The notes below the pieces were generated by a model that worked only from the letters and a program-made list of their open reading frames with translations, had not been told where the DNA came from and searched no databases. The position numbers were made by a program, and so were the translations under genes. DNA of 64,000 nucleotides from CBDBKE01 sp965218055 (GTDB lineage Bacteria; Acidobacteriota; Terriglobia; JAJPHL01; JAPKYU01). Location of the stretch: the NCBI GenBank assembly GCA_965218055.1, contig CBDCKA010000002.1, forward strand, positions 62,001 through 126,000. The letters are read 5' to 3'. Shown piece by piece: positions 24,703 through 31,279 of this stretch. The first letter of the stretch is position 1. Each line of letters opens with the position of its first letter.

Positions 24703-25529
24703 GGTTCTGGTGCAAATAGGATTGTCGGAGCGATAAGACCAGGAGTGCACTGCGGCGATGCGGACTATGCTGCCATGACGTGACGCCAGATCACCGCGGG
24801 ATTCGACTGCAAGGTGATCGGGATTGCGAACTGGCGTTTGTGAATCTTCTGCGCCAGCTCGATGCCGATAATCACGCGGCGCGCATTGTAGAATGTTTTG
24901 AATCCCAACATCGGTTGCAAGCGCCCCTTCACCCGGCGGTGGTCCTGCTCCACAACGTTGTTCAGGTATTGACAGCAACGAATCTTCACCGGGTTCCGGC
25001 CCCGGAAGTTGAACTCACCGTTCATTCCCATGCGCCGCAGGGCGCTATGGCTCGGCCGGTGGCCATCCAAGCTGATACTGTGCGGCTCCCGATGATGCTT
25101 CAGTGCCTTGCGAAAGAATGCCTTCGCCGCCGTAATGCCGCGTGTTCGACTCAGACAGAACTCCACGGTGTTGCCTTGTCCATCTACGGCGCGGTACAGA
25201 TACATCGACTGGCCTCGAACCTTGATGAACGTTTCATCAACCCTCCAGCTCCCACCCACCGGTCGCTCGAATCGGCGCCAGCGCTTTTCGCACGTTTCGG
25301 CATAGCGAACGACCCAACGCAAAATTGTGGAGTGCGAAATCGATAAACCCCGCTCACCTAAAATCGTGACCAAGTCCCGGTAACTCAGTTTGAAGCGAAA
25401 ATACCAGCGAAGGCAGAGGAGAATCATGTCGTCTTCGAACCAACGCCCGGCAAAAAGAGGATTCCGTTCAGTTTTGCGATGCGCCATAATCCATTATCGC
25501 CAATTCCCTTGGCTGTCTGCACCAGAACC
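24703..25529 (-). mobile_element. IS6-family insertion sequence
   Basis: 827 bp between perfect 12-bp terminal repeats GGTTCTGGTGCA (24703-24714 and, inverted, 25518-25529). It contains one transposase gene. The right end cuts directly into an IS3-type transposase gene, whose 5' part is gone. The 8-bp flanks differ (ACGGCACG and TCCAATCA), so there is no target duplication and a deletion or cointegrate resolution took place. Confidence 0.85.
24765..25487 (-). CDS. IS6-family transposase
   Basis: 240 residues, the usual IS6 size. A zinc-less N-terminal HTH (FRFKLSYRDLVTILGERGLSISH) precedes a DDE core: Asp in WRVDETFIKVRG, Asp in SLDGHRPSHSAL and Glu in NNVVEQDHRRVKGRL. The ORF is intact. IS6 transposases make cointegrates by replicative transposition, which fits the rearranged flanks. 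Confidence 0.92.
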   Translation of the reverse strand: MAHRKTERNPLFAGRWFEDDMILLCLRWYFRFKLSYRDLVTILGERGLSISHSTILRWVVRYAETCEKRWRRFERPVGGSWRVDETFIKVRGQSMYLYRAVDGQGNTVEFCLSRTRGITAAKAFFRKALKHHREPHSISLDGHRPSHSALRRMGMNGEFNFRGRNPVKIRCCQYLNNVVEQDHRRVKGRLQPMLGFKTFYNARRVIIGIELAQKIHKRQFAIPITLQSNPAVIWRHVMAA

Positions 25530-26102
25530 TCCAATCAGGTCTGGTGCGCCGACATCACCTACATCCCGGTGCGCCGCGGCTTCCTTTACCTAGTGGCGAT
25601 CATGGATTGGGCGAGTCGGCATGTGCTGGCCTGGCGGTTGTCGAACACCCTGGACGCGGGCTTTTGCGTCGAGGCGCTCGATGAGGCGCTGACCCGCCAT
25701 GGCCAGCCGGAGGTTTTCAACACCGATCAAGGCGGCCAGTTCACCGGCTTCGCCTTCAGCGGGCGCTTGCAGGCGGCCGGTGTCCGTATTTCGATGGACG
25801 GCAGGGGCCGTTGCCTGGACAACATCTTCATCGAGCGGCTGTGGCGCTCGCTCAAATACGAGGCTGTCTATCTGCACGAGCTTACCGACGGCTTCGAGGC
25901 CCGGCGCCTCATCGACGAGTGGATCGGCTTCTACAACACCGAAAGGCCACACTCGGCGCTCGATGGGAAAACCCCGGCCGAGGCCTACCGCGGCGACCCG
26001 CTTGTGGGTATGATGGACAAGCCGCTACGCGCCTTGCCCACATACCCACAGGCGCAGCAACAGCGACGGGAAGATCTATCCAAGGAGATTTTGGCGGTAT
26101 GA
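25530..26102 (+). pseudogene. IS3-family OrfB, 5' part removed by the IS6 element
   Basis: The frame beginning right after the IS6 terminal repeat reads NQVWCADITYIPVRRGFLYL, then VFNTDQGGQFTG, then LDNIFIERLWRSLKYEAVYL and FYNTERPHSALDGKTPAEAY. This is a full rve core with D-D-E but no N-terminal HTH_21 part. An upstream start (25479) exists only because the IS6 end reads through in frame. It belongs to a different IS3 subgroup from the two copies at 20.7 and 40.9 kb. Confidence 0.85.
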
Positions 26103-26329
26103 GTGACAATCGGAATATATCTTAAACAAACCGCCAAGCTGCCCGACCGACCGGGGCCACCTCAAAAGCCTATCGTAGGCTATCGTCCGATAAGTTCTCA
26201 CAGACACCGGCGGCATATCTGGATCTTAATCGACCCCGAGGTCGATACCCTCTCGATCCGGAACGGGTTGGAGGTGCGCTTCAACTATTGGAGTGCCTAA
26301 TCCCTGGGTAGCGAACGCGAAACGGTCTA

Positions 26330-26959
26330 ATGCCTCACAAACAGGTCAACGCGACGGCCAAACCATCAAGCGATTTGGTTTCCTCCGTACCTACGCGCTG
26401 CCCCTGGCCCAAAGACAACCAGCTGATGATTCAGTACCACGATCAAGAGTGGGGCTCACCCCTGCACGACGACCGAAGGCTGTTCGAGTACATCGTGCTC
26501 GACGGCATGCAGGCAGGCCTGAGCTGGCAGACGATCATCAACAGGCGCGAGAACTTCCGCCGGGCTTTCCACGATTTCGACCCCCGGCGTGTCGCCAGGT
26601 ATACCGCCAGAGATCACACGCGCCTCCTTGCCGATGCTGGCATCATCCGCAACCGTGCGAAGGTGGCCGCCGCAATCGTCAACGCCCAACACTTCCTCGA
26701 GGTACAGGAAGAGCACAGGACCTTCGACCGTTACATCTGGCAATTCACGCGCGGCAAGACGATCAACCACCGGCTCAGGAGCATGACCGACTGTCCGACA
26801 GTCTCGGCCGAGGCCGTGGCCATGAGCAAAGACTTCGTCAGGCGCGGCTTCAAGTTCGTCGGGCCGACGATTTGCTACGCGTTCATGCAGGCGGCCGGCA
26901 TGGTCAACGACCACATGGTCCGATGTTTCAGATATCGGGAGCTCGCGCAGTCGCGGTAG
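26330..26959 (+). CDS. tag: DNA-3-methyladenine glycosylase I
   Basis: 209 residues. It has the Tag signature RCPWPKDNQLMIQYHDQEWG, the Cys and His being two of the structural zinc ligands. GMQAGLSWQTIINRRENFRRAF contains the catalytic-site glutamate region, and the C-terminus has NDHMVRC with the remaining ligands. The enzyme excises 3-methyladenine from alkylated DNA in the cytoplasm. The N-terminus is about 20 residues longer than E. coli Tag, so a later start is possible, though no internal ATG with a better ribosome site is evident. It is an isolated repair gene within a mobile region, so it is probably cargo. Confidence 0.9.
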   Translation: MPHKQVNATAKPSSDLVSSVPTRCPWPKDNQLMIQYHDQEWGSPLHDDRRLFEYIVLDGMQAGLSWQTIINRRENFRRAFHDFDPRRVARYTARDHTRLLADAGIIRNRAKVAAAIVNAQHFLEVQEEHRTFDRYIWQFTRGKTINHRLRSMTDCPTVSAEAVAMSKDFVRRGFKFVGPTICYAFMQAAGMVNDHMVRCFRYRELAQSR

Positions 26960-26980
26960 CTCGGGCCCTATCCAGGCGAC

Positions 26981-27106
26981 TCACTCCACACCGAACGCCA
27001 GCAGCACGAGAGTGACAACCGCCATGAACCGCACGCCCACCGGCACCCGCCGCAGGTCGGACGCCGCGATGAAGGCTTCGTAGACTTCACTCACGATGTC
27101 GCTCAT
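26981..27106 (-). CDS. Small membrane protein, 41 aa
   Basis: MSDIVSEVYEAFIAASDLRR followed by one transmembrane helix (RFMAVVTLVLLAFGV). The ATG at 27106 is preceded by AAGGAGAATGAAC at ideal spacing, which argues for real translation; the ATG at 27112 is too close to that site. It lies 69 bp downstream of the 82-aa gene on the same strand, so the two may be one transcript. Function unknown. Confidence 0.5.
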   Translation of the reverse strand: MSDIVSEVYEAFIAASDLRRVPVGVRFMAVVTLVLLAFGVE

Positions 27107-27175
27107 GTTCATTCTCCTTGTCGAGGATCGGATCGCGGCAAGGATCGGCCCGGCCGCTCTCTGATCCGTGTCGCA

Positions 27176-27424
27176 CTAGGACTCGGCCTTCGGCTCTTCT
27201 TGCTGCGGAAGCTCGAAGATGCGCGAGTGGGCATGATCGGCCACTTTGGCAAGCACCAACAAGTCGTTGCGCCCGAAGCTCTGCGTGCTCTTCCATTTCT
27301 CGCCGTCCCTATAGAGACGCGAAAAGGTGACGTTGTGCCGCTTGCGGCCTTCGGTTTCGTTCTGCCAAATCGCAGCTTTAACGCGACCGATGCGGACTTC
27401 AGCGACGGGTTTGTGGTTAGCCAT
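27176..27424 (-). CDS. Conserved small protein of mobile regions, 82 aa
   Basis: MANHKPVAEVRIGRVKAAIW...NVTFSRLYRDGEKWKSTQSF...RNDLLVLAKVADHAHSRI. The pattern V-R-I-G-x-V-x-A-x-I-W-x-N-E...F-S-R-L-Y-x-D-G..W-x-S..S-F-G-R-x-D-L is one I associate with small, conserved, uncharacterised proteins in plasmids, phage-like islands and genomic islands. AGGAGGAAACAGATC before the ATG is a strong ribosome site. A GTGAGCG/CGCTCAC hairpin (27456-27473) lies 32 bp upstream and could be an operator. Function unknown. Confidence 0.7.
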   Translation of the reverse strand: MANHKPVAEVRIGRVKAAIWQNETEGRKRHNVTFSRLYRDGEKWKSTQSFGRNDLLVLAKVADHAHSRIFELPQQEEPKAES

Positions 27425-28105
27425 GATCTGTTTCCTCCTGAAAGTTTAAGGGTTTGTGAGCGTTTCCGCTCACCCGCGAATGGCGGAAACGGCCAAACCC
27501 TGACACGGGAGGAACAGCGCCGCCAAGCCAGTGACGGGTAGGACCGACAAGGGCAAGAGTGAGTGACAGACGCCCCCAGGCGAGGGGATCGTTGTGGCGC
27601 GAGCCTTGCGTCGGAACCAACCGGAACCGGTGAAGGCCAGCGGCTAATGGCGCAACCCCACACTCGTTCTCCGGTCGTAGGCGGCAAGCCCGATTGAGGA
27701 ATCGCAACCAGGACGGGGCGCCTGGAACCGGACGCGCCATGCTCCGGCGAATGGAACGCCGCGCGAAGGGAATAGCAGGATGGATTCCTGCCAAAGTGAA
27801 CGGTGTTGGGCCACAAGCTTCATTTCGGCAGGAAGCCTCAGAAGGGTAACACGCGCATCAGCGAGGGTCATGTTACCCGCCGCTCGCGATCTTACTTGCA
27901 AGCTCCAATATACGGACTTCGATCAAGTGCCCATAGCTCAGCCAACATCTGGCGGCATCCATTCTGGCCCGAAAGCGGTAAATCCCGGGAGTCGGGGGGG
28001 GGCACCCCCCAGCAAGCATGTAGTCGCGAAGCGACATCATTAGTAGTCCTTCCGCCTGCTGCTCGAACTCGACCGGTGGATCATAGTTCCGATCGATAAT
28101 AGCTC
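27425..28105. other. 680-bp region with no convincing gene
   Basis: It contains a perfect 7-bp hairpin with a 4-base loop at 27456-27473 in the leader of the 82-aa gene, and a G9-CA-C6 run at 27994-28010 that forms a hairpin and is prone to sequencing error. Reading frames on both strands here have no recognisable product or good ribosome sites. Confidence 0.5.
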
Positions 28106-28134
28106 TTGACACTATTAGTGGGCCACACTATTTC
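28106..28134 (+). promoter_or_regulatory. Candidate higBA promoter with overlapping operator
   Basis: TTGACA at 28106-28111 is a perfect -35. TATTTC at 28129-28134, 17 bases on, is a weak -10. Overlapping the -35 is the palindrome CACTATTAGTG (28110-28120), and ACACTATT occurs twice, at 28109-28116 and 28125-28132. HigA-type antitoxins repress their own promoter through such short palindromes. The mapping is inference. Confidence 0.5.
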
Positions 28135-28140
28135 TGAGGG

Positions 28141-28422
28141 GTGATCCAGAGTTACAAGAATCTCGACACCGAAGCGGTTGCAAACCGCGAACGGTGCAGG
28201 ACATTCCCCGCGGACATCCAGCGCCGTGCCCAGGCCAAACTGATGATCTTGAACAACGCCAAGAACTTGAACGATCTACGGGTGCCTCCAGGGAACCGTC
28301 CGGAGGCGCTTTCAGGAGACCGAAAAGGCCAGCACAGCATCCGCATCAACGATCAGTGGCGGATCTGCTTTTTCTGGAAGCAAGGGAATGCCTATCAGGT
28401 CGAGATGGTGGATTACCATTGA
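28141..28422 (+). CDS. higB: HigB-type (RelE superfamily) mRNA interferase toxin
   Basis: 93 residues from a GTG. It ends in the HigB pattern: LRVPPGNRPEALSGDRKGQHSIRINDQWRICFFW...AYQVEMVDYH, that is, the strand-turn-strand with the basic/aromatic active-site residues of RelE-fold ribosome-dependent RNases. The toxin-first order with the antitoxin 37 bp downstream is typical of higBA. The start lies only a few bases behind the candidate -10, implying a very short leader. Confidence 0.9.
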   Translation: MIQSYKNLDTEAVANRERCRTFPADIQRRAQAKLMILNNAKNLNDLRVPPGNRPEALSGDRKGQHSIRINDQWRICFFWKQGNAYQVEMVDYH

Positions 28423-28459
28423 GAGCGCAAGGACCTGAGAGCAAGAAGGAGTCAAAGAC

Positions 28460-28786
28460 ATGAGCAGATCAGTGGCGCGTAGCCGCAAAAAACTACCCCC
28501 CATTCACCCCGGTGAGGTTCTTAATGAGGAGTTTCTCGGCCCTCTGAAGATCACCCAGTACCGGCTGGCTCAGGTAATCGGTGTGGATGCTCGCCGGATC
28601 CATGCGATCATCCACGGTCAGCGGTCGATCACGGCGGAGACAGCCCTACTGTTCTCGCGCTTCTTTGGCAACTCTGCAGAGTTCTGGATGGGCCTCCAGA
28701 GCCAGTACGACCTGGAGAGGGAACAGGATCGCCTGGCCGACAGGCTCGATCAGGTGCCGGCGCACAGCGTCCAAGTCACAGCCTGA
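28460..28786 (+). CDS. higA: HigA-type XRE antitoxin
   Basis: 108 residues. The HigA hallmark PPIHPGEVLNEEFLGPLKIT precedes an XRE helix-turn-helix (YRLAQVIGVDARRIHAIIHG, then RSITAETALLFSRFFGNSAEFWMGLQ). AAGAAGGAG precedes the ATG. It neutralises HigB and represses the operon. The 3' neighbour is pseudogene material, so the pair is the intact survivor of a decayed stretch. Confidence 0.92.
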   Translation: MSRSVARSRKKLPPIHPGEVLNEEFLGPLKITQYRLAQVIGVDARRIHAIIHGQRSITAETALLFSRFFGNSAEFWMGLQSQYDLEREQDRLADRLDQVPAHSVQVTA

Positions 28787-28982
28787 TCCGTCCTCACCCA
28801 AGGCCGGGTTCCTGAATGTCCTCTCCATGGGAAAAGGTATTGGTGGTTGCCGGCCCGGTGCCCCCAACTCCCTAGCAGAGGGTCTACTACGAAGCGCCAC
28901 CGTCCGACCGAATAACGGCGGAGGATGGATCGTTTCATCGCATGATACGGTCGGGTCGCAGCCATGCCGGACAGGGGGTCTG

Positions 28983-29202
28983 CTCTGACTTGGGCCAGGA
29001 TCGCACATCCATCCCTTCTGAGGATGGAAACGGACGTATCGGCCGATCCCTGGCGGAAAAAGCGCTTGCCCAATCACTCGTGGGTTGCGGGGAAAAGGAG
29101 AAATTGACGCCTCCGGATAAATGGTTCGCAAAGGCGAAGAAGAAAATAGAGAGCGATCACTACAGCTTCGTTGTGGACCCAGAAGCAGCGGGTGGTGGTT
29201 AG
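28983..29202 (+). pseudogene. Fic-domain (AMPylase) fragment with frameshift inside the active-site motif
   Basis: HIHPF is encoded at 29004-29018. One extra T follows, then EDGNGRIGRSLAEKALAQSL in the next frame. Together these rebuild the Fic motif HPFxDGNGRxxR plus its following helix. The sequence upstream lacks the usual helix preceding the catalytic His, and the downstream part diverges after ALAQSL. Fic proteins transfer AMP or other groups to target proteins. This one is dead as it stands. Confidence 0.65.
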
Positions 29203-29806
29203 AGAAATTAGGTCTCCGGCTCGACAAAGCGCGTCCTAACGAGGAGCCGGGCTATTGCAGATCAAAAACCATTACTGCAACAACGTGCTGCACAGCCCGT
29301 AGAGCATGACCGTGGCAGCAACGACTGTCAAGAAACTGTCAGGAAACTCGCCCATCAAGGGGGCCAGGCCGTAGGCGTTGCGAGCGAAAGCAGACGCCCT
29401 GAAGTTGTGTAAGAGCAACGAGAGGAAGGAGTTGGTGGAAAACCGTGGAAGACGCCAGCATGACTTACAAGCACTGAACTCCTCTCTATTGCGTCTATCT
29501 GCTTCTATATTGTTCAATAACTTAGGGACTCTGCTTTTCGCTCAAAGCTAATCCCAACCGACTCAGATTCGGTGGTTTTGTCACGGTTTTGTCACGGTCG
29601 TAAATCGGTCCTCGCAAGTCCTTACACAGTTTATTCACACCTTGTCACCAGGCAGTCCTCCCCACGAAATCGTTCGTTATTCTAGACACATGGCCATAAT
29701 ATTTCCGTCCCGACTCGTCCCTGACTTAGACCGACCTAAACGCTGGTCAGGGAGCGTTCCGCTCCCGCTTCTTTCTTTGGCGTGTTCCCCGTTTGTGGTA
29801 CATTGT
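29203..29806. other. 600-bp region left of the IS5 element, no recognised gene
   Basis: It holds a perfect 11-bp tandem duplication GGTTTTGTCAC at 29574-29595, with TTGTCAC again near 29643, and a terminator-like hairpin at 29750-29766. Reading frames on either strand encode nothing I recognise. Confidence 0.45.
29750..29766 (+). terminator. Possible rho-independent terminator
   Basis: The perfect 7-bp stem GGGAGCG/CGCTCCC with loop TTC is followed by GCTTCTTTCTTT. The T-tract is interrupted, so efficiency is uncertain. It stands about 40 bp before the left end of the IS5-family element. Confidence 0.35.
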
Positions 29807-30868
29807 GGCGTTGTTGCAGAAATCTGACTCCATCCCCAACGCTCTCCCCCCTGATAGGCTAGGGGATGGGCAAAAGCGACTACACCTTCCGATATAAGGT
29901 TCGCAACTGGCCGCAGTACAACCGGGCTCTGGTGAAACGTGGGCAGCTGACACTGTGGTTCGACACGGAGGCAGTCGCTGCCTGGCGTCATCCAGGACCC
30001 TTCGAAGGGCGAGGCCGGCCCAAGGTCTACGCAGATGCGGCGATCCAATGTGCGCTGGTCCTGAATTCGGTGTTTCACCTCAACCTACGGACCACTCAAG
30101 GGTTCCTTCAATCCATCGTGGCGCTCATGGCTCTCGACCTCCCAGTGCCCAACTACAGCACGGTGAGCCGAAGGCAAAGCGCCGTCGACGTCCGACTGAG
30201 TGTAGGGCCCACGGATCGACCACGACATGTCGTCATCGATTCGACGGGCCTGAAGATCTACGGAGCCGGTGAGTGGCACATCAGGAAACACCGAACCCTC
30301 CGCCGTAGGACATGGCGAAAGCTCCACCTAGGCGTCGATGAGACGACGAAAGAGATCGTTGCGATGGACCTGACTGCGAGCAACGTCCACGACGCCCGAA
30401 GGCTCTCTTCGTTGCTGTCTAAGACTCCTGGTTCGATCGGGCAAGTCTCCGCAGACCGGGCCTACGACACGGGTTCCTGCTACGAGGCCGTGCTCCAGCA
30501 CGACGCTATCGTGACGATCTTGCCGCGACGCAATGCACGATGCAGCCGAGACTCTCATCCGCCTCCGTGGCGTGCGATGCGCGATACCCATCTCCGGCGT
30601 ATTAGGACGCAGGGCCGTTATGAGTGGCGGAAGTCGAGTGGCTGCACTCGCCAGAGCGTGGCGGAGAATGCGGTCTCACGGTACAAGGCGATACTCGGGG
30701 TAAGCCTCTCGGCCCGCACGGTCAAGAACCAAGAAGTCGAAGCCGCGATCAAGTGCGCTGTGCTGAACCGGATGGCGGAGCTTGGAATGCCACGATCGGA
30801 GCGCGTGTACTGAGGCGGATGAGCTTCTCGGCCCGGTTCGCCGCGAGCGCGAATTACGCAACAACGCC
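29807..30868 (+). mobile_element. IS5-family insertion sequence
   Basis: 1062 bp between 11-bp terminal repeats GGCGTTGTTGC (left 29807-29817; right inverted 30858-30868). This end sequence is typical of the IS5/IS903-type family. The right end cuts into an IS3-type orfA gene. The flanks show no matching target duplication. Confidence 0.8.
29866..30813 (+). CDS. IS5-family transposase
   Basis: 315 residues beginning MGKSDYTFRYKVRNWPQYNR. Catalytic residues: Asp in HVVIDSTGLKIYG, Asp in VSADRAYDTGSCYEA and Glu in SVAENAVSRYKAILG, the YREK-type signature of IS4/IS5 transposases. The WRKLHLGVDETT block before the second Asp is also conserved. The ORF is intact, so the element could be active. 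Confidence 0.92.
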   Translation: MGKSDYTFRYKVRNWPQYNRALVKRGQLTLWFDTEAVAAWRHPGPFEGRGRPKVYADAAIQCALVLNSVFHLNLRTTQGFLQSIVALMALDLPVPNYSTVSRRQSAVDVRLSVGPTDRPRHVVIDSTGLKIYGAGEWHIRKHRTLRRRTWRKLHLGVDETTKEIVAMDLTASNVHDARRLSSLLSKTPGSIGQVSADRAYDTGSCYEAVLQHDAIVTILPRRNARCSRDSHPPPWRAMRDTHLRRIRTQGRYEWRKSSGCTRQSVAENAVSRYKAILGVSLSARTVKNQEVEAAIKCAVLNRMAELGMPRSERVY

Positions 30869-31073
30869 GTTCTCCTTCTCCAATTCCTTCAGCCGTTTCG
30901 CCTGATCCAGCTTCAGCCCCCCATATTCCTTCCGCCACCGGTAGTAGGTCTGGGTGTGGATTCCGGCTTCTTTGCAGGCTTGGGGCGCAGTCTTCCCGTT
31001 CGCCATCTGCACTTCTATCTGCCGTAGCACCGCTACAATCTGCTCCGGCTTGTAACTCCTTGTCGGCTTGACC
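30869..31073 (-). pseudogene. IS3-family OrfA fragment cut by the IS5 element
   Basis: The reverse frame reads KPTRSYKPEQIVAVLRQIEV, then QMANGKTAPQACKEAGIHTQ, then TYYRWRKEYGGLKLDQAKRL and KELEKEN, and ends at the IS5 right repeat. This is a standard IS3-subgroup OrfA HTH. No orfB follows on the far side of the IS5 element. The orphan orfB of a similar subgroup at 25.5 kb on the other strand may come from a rearranged partner. No clear start codon remains. Confidence 0.75.
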
Positions 31074-31279
31074 TCACTTCCTCCTCAAGTGGATTCTCTC
31101 TCTTTCCACTTGGTACAAAAAGCGCCGGTCAGGTCAACATCGCCTGCAATTCTTGGTCGCGCCAGCCTGTGTTGTCAACGGCGGCAGTGCAGTCCAGCGA
31201 TGCGGCAAGCGCAAGACCACCCGAGCGCCTCGCCAGCTCGCCACGTTGACTTGCCGACAGGAGGCGCCTAGCATGGACT

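Noticed and set aside
27873..28112. Possible 79-aa gene divergent from higBA (NYDPPVEFEQQAEGLLMMSL)
   Set aside because: It starts inside the higBA promoter, runs through a G9/C6 homopolymer and has no recognised domain; kept only as a weak possibility.
29272..29517. Reverse 81-codon ORF left of the IS5 element
   Set aside because: No homology recognised, no ribosome site; probably chance in decayed DNA.
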